A stretch of 33,382 nucleotides of DNA from positions 1 to 33,382 of the forward strand of contig NZ_POVU01000027.1 in NCBI RefSeq assembly GCF_003261585.1. The letters run 5' to 3'. This document shows, one piece after another, positions 1 through 8,193 of this stretch. Numbering within the stretch: the first letter of the stretch is position 1; each line of letters opens with the position of its first letter. Below the pieces are notes generated by a model. That model worked only from the letters and a program-made list of their open reading frames with translations, was not told where the DNA came from and ran no database searches. The position numbers and the translations under genes are program-made. Origin of the DNA: Acinetobacter sp. MB5. GTDB lineage: Bacteria > Pseudomonadota > Gammaproteobacteria > Pseudomonadales > Moraxellaceae.

Positions 1-105
1 AATTAATGGATAGCCCAAACCTGTTTGACTGTTAGTTTCACTCTTATCAGTCAGCCCTGACCACTGAATGCCAACTGCTTCTCCAAGTACACTGGTACGA
101 ATCAT
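1..105 (-). CDS. Partial structural-type protein, N-terminus only
   Basis: An open frame begins with ATG at 105-103 and runs off the left edge, giving about 35 residues that start MIRTSVLGEAVGIQWSG. No family is recognised from so short a piece. It follows the tail/baseplate genes in the same direction, and in P2-like gene order a tail sheath can follow the I-like gene, so a tail structural protein is plausible. It has its own leader with the repeated TTTGGTAC motif and a hairpin-T-run directly before the ATG, which supports the start. No Shine-Dalgarno sequence is obvious because the T-run occupies that place. Confidence 0.55.
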   Translation of the reverse strand, partial: MIRTSVLGEAVGIQWSGLTDKSETNSQTGLGYPLI

Positions 106-138
106 AAAAAATACCTATGGTTTTTGACTATGGGTATT
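106..138 (-). promoter_or_regulatory. Terminator-like hairpin abutting the start codon
   Basis: On the minus strand AATACCCATAGT pairs with ACCATAGGTATT (10 of 12 positions) around a short A-rich loop. A run of six T follows and the ATG at 105 begins at once. It looks like an intrinsic terminator or attenuator placed where a ribosome binding site should be. Similar arrangements precede the genes starting at 27778 and 29390. Confidence 0.5.
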
Positions 139-160
139 GTCGTACTGACAATCACATGGT

Positions 161-180
161 TATGTCACAGGTACCAAATC
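161..180 (-). promoter_or_regulatory. Repeated TTTGGTAC leader motif (copy G)
   Basis: The minus strand reads GATTTGGTACCTGTGACATA. The TGA stop of the preceding gene overlaps the motif, which lies about 65 bases before the ATG at 105. It is one of six related copies upstream of structural transcription units and is interpreted as a possible phage-specific late promoter or RNA processing site. Confidence 0.45.
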
Positions 181-1072
181 ACAAGGAACCAATCCAAAAC
201 TTACTTGCTGTTGCCGTTGCGCCACCCAGTGCACCTGTATTCACCAAATGTGCTGCTGTAAGAACGATATAATTCTTACTCTCGATCTCCAGTAGATCCC
301 CTGCCTGAATCGTTGTAGTCAATGGGCGTAAAATTGTGCCTCGTTGAATCAGAACCTTATTCATATTCTTCAGCTGCCGACTGGTTAAACCAGCTTTCTG
401 AATAATCTTTTGTGAAGGAACAGTATCACTTTTGCCTAAAATGGTTGCACCATCATCATCGACTGACACATAAGAAGCCTTGTTCATGTTCTCCAACTTA
501 TCACTGTTAAACCACACCACGGCACTTGGATCAAATTTCTGGGCAACTTCCTGTTTGAACAGCGCATCAATCTTATAGGCACCAATCTTGCCATTACGAA
601 AAGCCATAACAGCAGCTTCTTGTTGCATGTAGAGTGCCAGGCGTTGCGTTGGCATAGAGCCTTTGAGACAAATAAACTCAGGTAAAGGTAAATCAGATCC
701 TAGACTAATTTTGGCACCACTAGCACGATAAGCCGCATTAAATGAGCTCTGATCTAAGATCACAGCATTGTCTACGGCCTGAATTAATCGATTACATCCT
801 TCAGGAATTGCAACGCAGGCTATTCCACCAACACGGCGATCATCCTTAACTGTTTGTGTTTTCAATGGCATGACCTTAATGATGCTAAAGATGGCACCGA
901 ACTCACCAACAGTTACTTTAGCACCTAATACCAAAGCCTTTTTTAATGCTTCGGTATCCTGCACAGTAAATTCCAGACTGGTTGGAACCGGGACAAGATC
1001 CGTCCGTAGTATTGCACTTAATAAATTGGAAGCAGAAATCGTTAAATTGGCATCAACAAGAGTGATCTGCAT
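179..1072 (-). CDS. Hypothetical phage structural protein (tail/baseplate region)
   Basis: A protein of about 297 residues with no recognised domain. The middle holds a stretch with 'FDPSAVVWFNSDKLENMN', and the C-terminal part looks like a small beta-rich domain ('IQAGDLLEIESKNYIVLTA'). I place the start at ATG 1072, two bases after the stop of the upstream gene. A GTG at 1084 would add four residues and overlap that stop. It is the last gene of the run that begins at 2200 (tube-like protein, 155-residue protein, this gene), so co-assembly in the tail is likely. The TGA stop lies inside the next leader motif. Function is inferred from position only. Confidence 0.7.
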   Translation of the reverse strand: MQITLVDANLTISASNLLSAILRTDLVPVPTSLEFTVQDTEALKKALVLGAKVTVGEFGAIFSIIKVMPLKTQTVKDDRRVGGIACVAIPEGCNRLIQAVDNAVILDQSSFNAAYRASGAKISLGSDLPLPEFICLKGSMPTQRLALYMQQEAAVMAFRNGKIGAYKIDALFKQEVAQKFDPSAVVWFNSDKLENMNKASYVSVDDDGATILGKSDTVPSQKIIQKAGLTSRQLKNMNKVLIQRGTILRPLTTTIQAGDLLEIESKNYIVLTAAHLVNTGALGGATATASKFWIGSL

Positions 1073-1073
1073 T

Positions 1074-1541
1074 TTACTTACCACTCATGGTGACATAAGA
1101 AAATGGTGCCTCAAAAAAAGCTTCGTCCTGCATGGCCTTTCTAGCTTCATTGTAAATTTGGGTCGCTGTATTCACATCTAGACCAAACCCTTCAGCTCCT
1201 AGACTCCGCACGCCCTCCATCATACGGGCTTGTTGTAAATCACAATGCGCACGAATCACAGGATCTAGAATTGCCCACTCTGCGGCTTGTAAGACAATAT
1301 TTTGATCCAGTAATATTGTGCTGGTTGCATTTTCTTGTGCCTGCAGCATTTGCCATGCTGCATAGTACTGAGCCTCAAGTACTGCTGTATTGATGACATC
1401 TTCAGGTAACAGAGAATAGCCATTACTCAATAGTTCTTCATAAAGCTGTGTGGCAATATCGTTGATTGAACCCGCTGTAATGCCAAGATAACTTGGCACT
1501 TGCGGGTTTTCACTATCCGCGGCTTGTAATTGCATGGTCAT
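1074..1541 (-). CDS. Hypothetical 155-residue phage protein
   Basis: A mostly helical, Ala/Gln/Glu-rich protein ending 'FSYVTMSGK'. No family is recognised. A stretch around residues 85-115 (AAEWAILDPVIRAHCDLQQA) looks like paired amphipathic helices and could be a tail assembly or chaperone-like element, but this is speculative. The start ATG at 1541 has GAGGT about 10 bases upstream. A second ATG two codons later is possible. It lies 14 bases after the tube-like gene and directly before the 297-residue gene, in one transcription unit. Confidence 0.7.
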   Translation of the reverse strand: MTMQLQAADSENPQVPSYLGITAGSINDIATQLYEELLSNGYSLLPEDVINTAVLEAQYYAAWQMLQAQENATSTILLDQNIVLQAAEWAILDPVIRAHCDLQQARMMEGVRSLGAEGFGLDVNTATQIYNEARKAMQDEAFFEAPFSYVTMSGK

Positions 1542-1555
1542 GAGCTAGTGACCTC

Positions 1556-2200
1556 TTAACTAAACAACGAGCCAAGACGACTTGCAGCACTGGCAATTTG
1601 ACTCACATTACTTAGTGCAGATTGGGTCGTTGAAATAACATTTTGCACACGACTGGCAAAGGATGTTGCACCAGAGCTATTCTGCCCCAACTGTACGGTA
1701 CCATTAGTTCCAATACTGGCATTAATCCCAAAATAGTTATAATCACATGGGCAAGAAATCGTCATGACTTGAGAACGACTTTCGCTATCAAACTCCGCCT
1801 GTTCAAAACGGATAGCACAGTTAAGTAGCTCATAACTCCGAGTGAAGTTATCTAAACGACCATCATAATAATCACAGTCAATTACACCACCTGTCGCCAC
1901 AATATACTCGGCAAACCACTGATCATAGCCCGCTTCAGTCACCAGAATTTGAATATTGCCTGAATACTTGGTATTGGGAATCCCTGGCACAATCCCTGTA
2001 AAACCTCCTGCATATTGCACTTCAGCAGGATCACCATTGGAAACGATCGGACGCATAGAGCCTTTAATTAAAAAGCGCATATCTTCCATACCTTGAGGCA
2101 CCAACATACCCTGACATGCCAATAATGGAGAACCTTGTTGCTGAATCGCTTCATAATCCTGACGCAATTGCGATAACAGAACCTTGTTGATCTGAGACAT
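1556..2200 (-). CDS. Probable tail tube-like structural protein
   Basis: A 214-residue protein with a beta-rich centre. It includes 'GGFTGIVPGIPNTKYSGNIQ', then a Cys-containing segment 'VIDCDYYDGRL', then 'MTISCPCDYNYFG'. The C-terminal 45 residues are Ser/Ala-rich and helical. Size, beta content and place after the I-like gene fit a contractile-tail tube protein, but no diagnostic motif is visible. The start ATG at 2200 has AGAGAG five bases upstream. The leader carries repeated motif copy F about 63 bases before the start, so this gene probably heads its own transcript. Four Cys residues in a small virion protein are unusual. Confidence 0.5.
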   Translation of the reverse strand: MSQINKVLLSQLRQDYEAIQQQGSPLLACQGMLVPQGMEDMRFLIKGSMRPIVSNGDPAEVQYAGGFTGIVPGIPNTKYSGNIQILVTEAGYDQWFAEYIVATGGVIDCDYYDGRLDNFTRSYELLNCAIRFEQAEFDSESRSQVMTISCPCDYNYFGINASIGTNGTVQLGQNSSGATSFASRVQNVISTTQSALSNVSQIASAASRLGSLFS

Positions 2201-2253
2201 CGTTACTCTCTTGATTACTTGTTCTGTAATAGTGTGCGTTAGGCGAAGTTTTC

Positions 2254-2280
2254 CCTTTTAGCCAAGTACCAATCAAACAC
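2254..2280 (-). promoter_or_regulatory. Repeated TTTGGTAC leader motif (copy F)
   Basis: The minus strand reads TGTTTGATTGGTACTTGG followed by CTAAAAGGG. The TGA stop of the I-like gene lies inside the motif, as at copy G. The next start codon (2200) is about 63 bases away. Confidence 0.45.
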
Positions 2281-4321
2281 TGATTGTTGCTTCACTGGCA
2301 CTTAATTTCTCTTTAGTAGATGAGTAAGCACTCATACGATAAAAGTAATTTTTTCCTTCATCGAGATAAAAGTGGTCAGCATAGGCCTGATCCGTAGTTG
2401 TACACATCAGAATTGGTAATGGTGAAATAGTCGCTGTGCGTGCCTGCATCGCATCTAATAAAATTTGTGTAAAGCTTTCTGCTAATTCATTGTTGCCATA
2501 GATTTTGTCCCCAGCAGAAGCATCAAGAATGAAGCTAACAGAATCTTCACTTTCCAGGTTATCCTGCAAATAGCTTTCCAGATACTCAGTTACATCAGCC
2601 CCACTGAGTTCGATCTGATTATAAGAGCTCGGATCTGCATCATAATCTGGATTCTCTACGCAGCTAAAGATTAAGGTCAGACTATTACTGAGGTTTGGAT
2701 CATCTGCAGTTAAATACTGAATTGTAAGACTACAGCTCGCATCAGTCACACCACAACTATGACTCACCGACTGGAATGCTCCATAATCATCCGTCTCAGT
2801 TTTGTTGGGTAAAATGACCTGGTTGTAATAGTTTTCTGCTGCCTGCTCAAAAGATGTGAAGCTATAACTGACGTCATCATATTGATACCAATACTGGTAG
2901 TATTCAGCATTTTCAACCTGATTTACTGTAATCGTCAGGGTATTTGTAAGTTCAGGATCTGAGGTGCTTTGGTAAACAATCTCAACTTGGCAAGCAAGAT
3001 CTGAAGTACTACAGCTGTGGGTTGCAGAGACAAAATCGCCATAATCATCATTGTCCGTCTTATTGGCCAAGATCACATTCACATAATATGTGTATGCAGC
3101 ATTCTCAAAGGATGTATAGCTATAGGTCACACTCTGCACTTGATAAAAAGATGCATAATATTGGGAATTCACCGCATTATAGTAAATCACGCCCTGTGAT
3201 GAGATAAACCATGCATTATTGGCAATTACATTGCCAAGTCCCGTCACACCAACAAAATTGATCAAGCTATAGTTTTTGGCAGCTTGCCAGCGATCGACAA
3301 TAATTGCGACCAAATCATTGATTGTAGTGGACACAGATCCTGATTCAGAAAATGTATAAGATGTTCCATCAAAGCTTTTGGCCAAAGTCAGTAATGCTGT
3401 AAGTTGTAATGTCTGATTGTCTAAGGCCATTTGGCTAAACTTCACTGAAAATTTGCTTGATGTAGCCAAGCTACTTGCTGTGAAATTCTGAGCATAATCA
3501 ATAAAATTATTTTGATAATCTTCAGGGGTAAATGCACGCTCAAGAATGGTGTTCAGTGTTAATAAGGCCATACTCTCCTGACATCGATACAACTTAAATC
3601 CAGAGACCTCATCATCTTCAGACCATGTGGCATTCGCGATACCTGTTACGGCATCATAGATGACATTGAATAAGTACGGCAGCCCAAAGCCTGTATAGCG
3701 GTCATAATCAACACCCATTCGGATGAAGTTCATCGGCTTTGCTGCACAAGCAACACCAATCTTAGATGATCCAAGATCTCGATTTAATGCCAATGCAATG
3801 ACCTTAAGCACGATATTTGCAGGAACCAGTTTACGCACGGATGGAGATAACTCAACAATTTCACTCAGTTCAACATCTTCGCTAATCTCAAGATTAATTC
3901 GACTCGTGAGAAAATAGCCACTTTGCTCAGTTTCGGATAGAAAGCGCGGATACTGTTGGATCTGATCAATTTGATGCCACAGTCGAATAACCTCCCAATT
4001 GTTTCCCCACAGCATAGTTAGCACAAACTCTAGAAAGTTTAAGCCTCGCTCACTGCCTAAGCTGATCCATGTTGAATAGATCACCTGCATCAATTGATCA
4101 GCTACATCCTCACGACGTAGGACAACAAGACCGTCTTGCTTGGTAAATCGCTCAATTACCGTGGCACTACCGATATGTGGGCAACCATAATCGACCAGAT
4201 CCTGCAATCCTGATTGAACATCATTTGCCATCACAGCTTTAAAAGCGTTTAGCAGATCTGTTTCAAGTCCATCTTGTGCAAAACGATCGATAAACGGCGT
4301 TGTGAAATTTAGAGTATCCAT
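2273..4321 (-). CDS. Baseplate/tail protein with I-like N-terminus and duplicated domain
   Basis: A 682-residue protein. Residues 1 to about 190 resemble P2 gpI-type baseplate proteins: 'SERGLNFLEFVLTMLWGNNW' followed by 'PSVRKLVPANIVLKVIAL'. That family normally has about 180-220 residues, so most of this protein is extension. Residues about 395-480 and 480-565 are a tandem duplication with shared elements YTSFE/FTSFE, NKT..DDYG, HSC and a second Cys. The end (about 590-682) resembles a fibronectin-like ending ('YRMSAYSSTKEKLSASEATI'). The gene overlaps the J-like gene by 13 bases, which supports co-translation. The role is probably baseplate wedge plus surface-exposed decoration. Orthology to gpI is inferred from neighbours and local resemblance. 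Confidence 0.6.
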   Translation of the reverse strand: MDTLNFTTPFIDRFAQDGLETDLLNAFKAVMANDVQSGLQDLVDYGCPHIGSATVIERFTKQDGLVVLRREDVADQLMQVIYSTWISLGSERGLNFLEFVLTMLWGNNWEVIRLWHQIDQIQQYPRFLSETEQSGYFLTSRINLEISEDVELSEIVELSPSVRKLVPANIVLKVIALALNRDLGSSKIGVACAAKPMNFIRMGVDYDRYTGFGLPYLFNVIYDAVTGIANATWSEDDEVSGFKLYRCQESMALLTLNTILERAFTPEDYQNNFIDYAQNFTASSLATSSKFSVKFSQMALDNQTLQLTALLTLAKSFDGTSYTFSESGSVSTTINDLVAIIVDRWQAAKNYSLINFVGVTGLGNVIANNAWFISSQGVIYYNAVNSQYYASFYQVQSVTYSYTSFENAAYTYYVNVILANKTDNDDYGDFVSATHSCSTSDLACQVEIVYQSTSDPELTNTLTITVNQVENAEYYQYWYQYDDVSYSFTSFEQAAENYYNQVILPNKTETDDYGAFQSVSHSCGVTDASCSLTIQYLTADDPNLSNSLTLIFSCVENPDYDADPSSYNQIELSGADVTEYLESYLQDNLESEDSVSFILDASAGDKIYGNNELAESFTQILLDAMQARTATISPLPILMCTTTDQAYADHFYLDEGKNYFYRMSAYSSTKEKLSASEATISV
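2630..3140 (-). repeat. Tandem protein-level duplication in the I-like gene
   Basis: Two copies of about 85 codons each (about 3135-2881 and 2880-2630) encode the shared pattern Y-S/T-SFE-x-AA-YY-VIL-x-NKT-DDYG-HSC-C-DP-L-N-LT. The copies differ at many codons, so this is an old duplication rather than a recent one. Confidence 0.65.
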
Positions 4322-5763
4322 GAAGACCCCACACTATCTGCAGTTCGTTCAAGATTAATGCTGATACTATCTTCAGACATATACAGCCATTGATGTGGCA
4401 AAGTGATATCTGAAGGTGCATTCACTGAAAAATCGCTGATTCTATCCTGAAAGGCTGTGATGTTGTTTCGCAGTAAAGTCGCTATTTCCTGAGTGTTAAA
4501 ACCGTTCAGCAGCCAGCGGCTGGCAGATAATGTGGTGCGACCATACTTGTCAATCAGCAAGCCCTTGATCTGTGCTTTCACACTATCCATATCATGTACT
4601 GCAGCCAGTCGACCAGTAATGCTGATGTTGTAAGTTTTTTCTTCTACAGTATTGATAATTACCCGATCCTGATAAAGATTATCTGCACTGCCGATCAGGA
4701 GGCTAATTTCACTGGCCATACTGTCCTGCTCAGCATTGTTTTGGGCAATAAATGCCAAATGCAAATGGTTAATATCGGTATAGGTCGCACCGTAGTATTT
4801 ATCCTGGATATTTTCATTCCAGACACTGATAAAGTGACAACGGGACATAAATTTCTTACGCACTAGAAAATCAAAGTTGCCCAAGTAAACAGCATTTTCA
4901 TCATAGAGGGATGGATAGCTGGCAAGTACCCGCATTTGTGCCACACTCAACGGATCTGCACTTGAACGAATCAGACCATCTGAGACAAACTTAAATGTGA
5001 GTTTTTGCTCATCATTAGTATCAATATCGACCAAGGAGGCATCTTTGAGTTTTGAGGTATCGATATAACCATAGGTTTCCGTTACACCAATTGTAAAAAT
5101 ATCGCCAGTTTGTGCGGTAATTCCTGCTCGATCACTGTCTCCAAATTGAAGAAACAAACGGCGTAAGCTATCTGTTACTACAGTAAAGGCATAATCACCT
5201 GCAGCAACATTCATCCAGCGTGGCAATAAGCTATAACGGTTTGGTGCCGGCGTATCATCATCCTGTAGGGTGAGACCGCATAAATACATATCATCTTGCA
5301 GATCCAGTTGCATTTGATGAAAGACCTCAGTCAATGGAACGGTATAGCTAATTTCACGATACTGACTTTGTTCAACCTGAACTGTATTGGACGCACCTGC
5401 AGCAATCGTCACAGATTGCAGTAAGCGCCAAGGACGTCCACCACTGTTATCTTCAATTTCCCGACCTTGTGAAAGTGTGACACTATTCGATGAGCTATTA
5501 TTGATCTGTAGCGTATGCTGGCAAGATGTTGCAGTCGGTAAAATATTCTTGTTCGTAGCATCTGCAATAATCGAACGATCCCGAGCTTTAATGAATGGCT
5601 CGAGTGTTGCAATATCAATCTCACGCGACAGTAATGACAAATAAGCTGCTAATGAACGTATTTGCTGTAAAACTAAAGGATCACCCGCATTGTAACGTTC
5701 TAAAATGTCAGAATCTGTAAGCTGGGCGACGAGTTTATTTTCAAATTCAGACAGCGTCAGCAT
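4309..5763 (-). CDS. Baseplate J-like protein (wedge)
   Basis: A 484-residue protein. The N-terminus has the typical helical start 'LVLQQIRSLAAYLSLLSREI' followed by 'ATLEPFIKARDRSIIADATN', characteristic of baseplate J/gp6-like proteins. A beta-rich middle and a C-terminal domain ('GLLIDKYGRTTLSASRWLLN') that fits the family's end follow. These proteins form the wedge ring of contractile-tail baseplates and bind the gp25-like protein. The reading frame overlaps the gp25-like gene by 17 bases upstream and the I-like gene by 13 bases downstream, the classic W-J-I order. The length is slightly larger than P2 gpJ. Confidence 0.8.
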   Translation of the reverse strand: MLTLSEFENKLVAQLTDSDILERYNAGDPLVLQQIRSLAAYLSLLSREIDIATLEPFIKARDRSIIADATNKNILPTATSCQHTLQINNSSSNSVTLSQGREIEDNSGGRPWRLLQSVTIAAGASNTVQVEQSQYREISYTVPLTEVFHQMQLDLQDDMYLCGLTLQDDDTPAPNRYSLLPRWMNVAAGDYAFTVVTDSLRRLFLQFGDSDRAGITAQTGDIFTIGVTETYGYIDTSKLKDASLVDIDTNDEQKLTFKFVSDGLIRSSADPLSVAQMRVLASYPSLYDENAVYLGNFDFLVRKKFMSRCHFISVWNENIQDKYYGATYTDINHLHLAFIAQNNAEQDSMASEISLLIGSADNLYQDRVIINTVEEKTYNISITGRLAAVHDMDSVKAQIKGLLIDKYGRTTLSASRWLLNGFNTQEIATLLRNNITAFQDRISDFSVNAPSDITLPHQWLYMSEDSISINLERTADSVGSSWIL

Positions 5764-6085
5764 CGTAGGTCTCGCTTGATTGGGACGAAGAAGATGATTG
5801 TTGAATGTTGGTCAAATCAATCGCGATGGTTCCTATGCTCAAAACAATAATGCGTTTTTCAAAACCACTGGTGGTGGTGTACAAAGACAGTTCATCATTA
5901 TCTAGGCTGGATAAAATGGGTAAATCAGCCTTCATCTTAGCAATAAACTCATCTGCGACATTTGAGGTCAGAGGAACGAGAAGCAAGCCATTTAAGTCTG
6001 CTCCATAACTGGAACCGTAATAGGCATTTGGTGGTGTCATTAACCAGTGCTCAACCATGGCAATGATTTTGCTGCGGTCAATCAT
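5747..6085 (-). CDS. gp25-like baseplate protein (W-like)
   Basis: A 112-residue protein. It has the 'SSYGADLNGLLLVPLTSN' segment near residues 25-42 typical of gp25/GpW-type wedge proteins ('G..l..ll..p....') and a short beta-rich C-terminal half. It ends in a Ser/Gln tail. It should bridge the J-like wedge to the central hub. The ATG overlaps the stop of the upstream membrane-protein gene (ATGA), and its 3' end overlaps the J-like gene by 17 bases, so the three genes are translated together. The assignment rests on length, the local motif and synteny. Confidence 0.75.
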   Translation of the reverse strand: MIDRSKIIAMVEHWLMTPPNAYYGSSYGADLNGLLLVPLTSNVADEFIAKMKADLPILSSLDNDELSLYTTTSGFEKRIIVLSIGTIAIDLTNIQQSSSSSQSSETYDADAV

Positions 6086-6432
6086 TGGTAGAATCTCTGG
6101 AATACATTATTCAGCAGGCTGTAACCAAGTGTGATACAACAATTCCACCAGATCACAGCACCATAAATTAGAACCAGTAAGCAAGCGCTAATGCCATAAC
6201 CACCCACGGCGATGAGAATCACCATCAAACGCCATGCAGCAATCCCCACCAATGCGGTAACTAATAACAGAATGAACGGTAATATCCACTTCACATGTTT
6301 TACAAACGACGTAATAAAGGGATGCTTATTAATTTCGAGAATAATGGCCTTGTTCTTATGCGCCCATTTTTGAGCTGACCATCCCATTACTGCGACCAAA
6401 ATCACCAGAATAAAATCCAAAAAGAGCGTCAC
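6082..6432 (-). CDS. Small membrane protein at the head of the baseplate operon
   Basis: A 116-residue protein with three or four hydrophobic segments: about residues 2-20, 48-66, 68-90 and 90-108. A charged stretch 'WAHKNKAIILEINKHPF' lies between the first two. No phage lysis family is recognised. Holin-like function is possible from size and topology, but the protein has no obvious cytolytic signature. The start is GTG at 6432 with GGAG eight bases upstream. It is the first gene of the operon and overlaps the gp25-like gene by four bases. The 318-base region upstream holds a possible small RNA. Confidence 0.65.
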   Translation of the reverse strand: MTLFLDFILVILVAVMGWSAQKWAHKNKAIILEINKHPFITSFVKHVKWILPFILLLVTALVGIAAWRLMVILIAVGGYGISACLLVLIYGAVIWWNCCITLGYSLLNNVFQRFYQ

Positions 6433-6599
6433 TGGTATACTCCATATTCATTAATAGCTTGTGATTAAGGTAGTGGAGTTGAATGTGGCCAAAGACAGGA
6501 AGTTCCAAGCACTTGCAGCTACTCATCTAATTCGACTAAAATGGTCTGGCAGAGGCGAGGACTTCCCGATGGCTTACTTAGTAATGCACAGGGTCTCTG

Positions 6600-6725
6600 C
6601 CGTTGGATCAGTTAATACTGGTCTGCTTACGTCAAGGTAACTCCCTAGTAAGCCTAAAGAACGAAGGACGCCACCCCTAGAGGTAATGACTTCAATAGGC
6701 TAAAAGGTTTCATGGTAACAGTGAC
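6600..6725 (-). ncRNA. Possible C4-like antisense RNA in the 6433-6750 gap
   Basis: This gap has less AT-rich sequence than the other gaps and no convincing gene. On the minus strand it contains CTCTAGGGGTGGCGTCC followed by TTTAGG, which resembles the conserved part of phage P1/P7-type C4 antisense RNAs as I remember them. C4-like RNAs are known to be multicopy in Acinetobacter. Nearby GGCAGAG (6548-6554) can pair with CTCTGCC (6595-6601). A 19-codon open frame over the same bases (from 6714) is probably incidental. Ends and strand are uncertain. A plus-strand transcript ending at the hairpin at 6734-6770 is an alternative. Confidence 0.35.
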
Positions 6726-6733
6726 GCCTTTCT

Positions 6734-6770
6734 AAAAAGCTCATAATTTTTTATGGGCTTTTATTTTTTT
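6734..6770. terminator. Bidirectional intrinsic terminator overlapping a stop codon
   Basis: AAAGCTCATAA pairs with TTATGGGCTTT around a four-base T loop, with one G-T pair. A T-run of seven follows on the plus strand and five on the minus strand. The TAA stop of the minus-strand gene ending at 6751 lies in the stem. On the plus strand it could end a transcript from the 6433-6730 gap. Confidence 0.7.
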
Positions 6771-7902
6771 GTAATCCTCCTTTATTTTTATTCTTTTTCT
6801 CATTTGTTTGATTAAATTTGATGTCATTAATTTGTCTTTCTGTTTTGAAGTGGGCACTTTCAAAACTATAAAGCTTTTGGACATCACGCCAAGTCAAAGC
6901 AACAGTGTACTGTTGCCCTTTCACTGGTGCGGCAATCAGTAAATCATTGCCACGACTGATTAACCGTGCATGTGGATGTTGAATCGTTGCAATAATTTGA
7001 TCGAGCATCTTGGCACGTTCCAGACTGATCACACGTTCATTGTTATGATGGCTGGCTCCTTCTGGCTTCTCAGAATAAGCATGATTGGTGTCGCCAAAAT
7101 AAACCAGGATTGAAATAGGTTCATGCCCGCCCTTGTCAGGTGTTCTTCGGGAATGAACCTGTAATGCATAGGTTTTGCCTTTGAAATACTGATTCCAGTA
7201 CGCTTCAGCTTCTGCAAGTGATGAAATATGTAACGATGATGGCAGGTGTAGTGCAGGTAGTGCCTTTTTCCCACTCTTGCCACCATCTTCACCTGTCATC
7301 GCATGAATTTTGACAAAATTGCTACCACCAAATGCTGAATCAAACTTTCCCAAATCGGATTGACCAGCCTCCTTTACAGCTTTGGCTTGTTCAATCTGCT
7401 CTAGTAATTGATCTCGAAGTTGGGTTCTTTCTACAATTTGCTGATCAAGTATAGTTTCCTGTTCTTGTGCTTCTTTTAACTGTACAGAGATACTCTTACT
7501 GCTCACGGCTGTATTCTGATTTTGGCGAGGAATCTTAAACTTTTCTTTGGTTCGAGAAAGTTCAAATTTCTTTTGTCCATCACGGATCTGCTTGGCCACA
7601 CCAGTTACGGCATTATCAAATGTCATCTTCAAATCATTGGAAAAATCGCCAGACAGTACAATGCCCTTACCATTGAGCTCTGCCTTAAAGACATCTGCAC
7701 CTGCCCGAATATAGATCTTGAGCGCTTGCCCACCTGCAAAAACGAATTCTGCTGGCACGGCGCTGACGCCTGCAACACGTTTGACTTTATCAATATTGAT
7801 TAGTGGAATTTCCTGCCCTGTTGCAGATGACAAAGCATCTTTGATTTTCTTGATGTATGCATTATCAGCATTCAAGCCAACAAGGTTTAATTGAGTTGCC
7901 AT
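6751..7902 (-). CDS. Virion-type protein with probable C-terminal BECR-fold nuclease domain
   Basis: A 383-residue protein. Residues 1-110 form an unknown N-terminal domain. Residues about 135-175 are a Gln/Glu-rich coiled coil ('QLKEAQEQETILDQQIVERT'). Residues about 225-365 contain 'KTYALQVHSRRTP', then 'RAKMLDQIIATIQHPHARLI', a short beta strand pair and 'YSFESAHFKTERQIND'. That order recalls the phage-associated Barnase-EndoU-ColicinE5/D-RelE-like (BECR) nuclease domains often fused to virion proteins and co-injected. The basic tail (KNKNKGG..KNKSP) fits nucleic-acid binding. Catalytic residues cannot be assigned with certainty. The start ATG at 7902 follows leader motif copy E by about 68 bases, and the gene ends in a terminator. 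It is probably monocistronic. Confidence 0.5.
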   Translation of the reverse strand: MATQLNLVGLNADNAYIKKIKDALSSATGQEIPLINIDKVKRVAGVSAVPAEFVFAGGQALKIYIRAGADVFKAELNGKGIVLSGDFSNDLKMTFDNAVTGVAKQIRDGQKKFELSRTKEKFKIPRQNQNTAVSSKSISVQLKEAQEQETILDQQIVERTQLRDQLLEQIEQAKAVKEAGQSDLGKFDSAFGGSNFVKIHAMTGEDGGKSGKKALPALHLPSSLHISSLAEAEAYWNQYFKGKTYALQVHSRRTPDKGGHEPISILVYFGDTNHAYSEKPEGASHHNNERVISLERAKMLDQIIATIQHPHARLISRGNDLLIAAPVKGQQYTVALTWRDVQKLYSFESAHFKTERQINDIKFNQTNEKKNKNKGGLQKNKSP

Positions 7903-7954
7903 AGTGAGACCTATTTAATTTCAAACTATGGCAATTTTGGAGGGTGCAAAACTA

Positions 7955-7980
7955 CATCTTTTTAGGAAGTACCAGAAACT
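7955..7980 (-). promoter_or_regulatory. Repeated TTTGGTAC leader motif (copy E)
   Basis: The minus strand reads AGTTTCTGGTACTTCC followed by TAAAAAGATG, about 68 bases before ATG 7902. It is the least conserved in the left half of the motif but keeps GGTACTT and the A-rich run. Confidence 0.4.
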
Positions 7981-8122
7981 TACAACGATAAATCCAAAGG
8001 TTGCATCACTGTAAATGCAGATTTGTATGGCTGAAACTGGGCTATTCGTACAAATTTGATCACTTTTTATCCAACTCTGGGATCCCAGTACTTTTTATAA
8101 CCTTGATCGATCTTATGATCCC

Positions 8123-8152
8123 TGTTTTATTTACTTTCAACTTTTCTATAAT
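8123..8152 (+). promoter_or_regulatory. Probable sigma-70 promoter of the restriction-modification gene
   Basis: A perfect TATAAT lies at 8147-8152, with a weak -35 candidate TGTTTT at 8123-8128 and an 18-base spacer. Transcription would start about 35 bases before the ATG at 8194. The 7903-8193 gap therefore holds two outward-facing signals: this promoter and leader motif copy E. Confidence 0.45.
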
Positions 8153-8193
8153 AGAATTGACAATTATTACAAGTATTTAATTGAGATTTCTTC

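Noticed and set aside
6655..6714. A 19-codon minus frame MKPFSLLKSLPLGVASFVL in the 6433-6750 gap
   Set aside because: Too short, without a clear ribosome site, and it coincides with the C4-like RNA sequence, which often gives such incidental frames.
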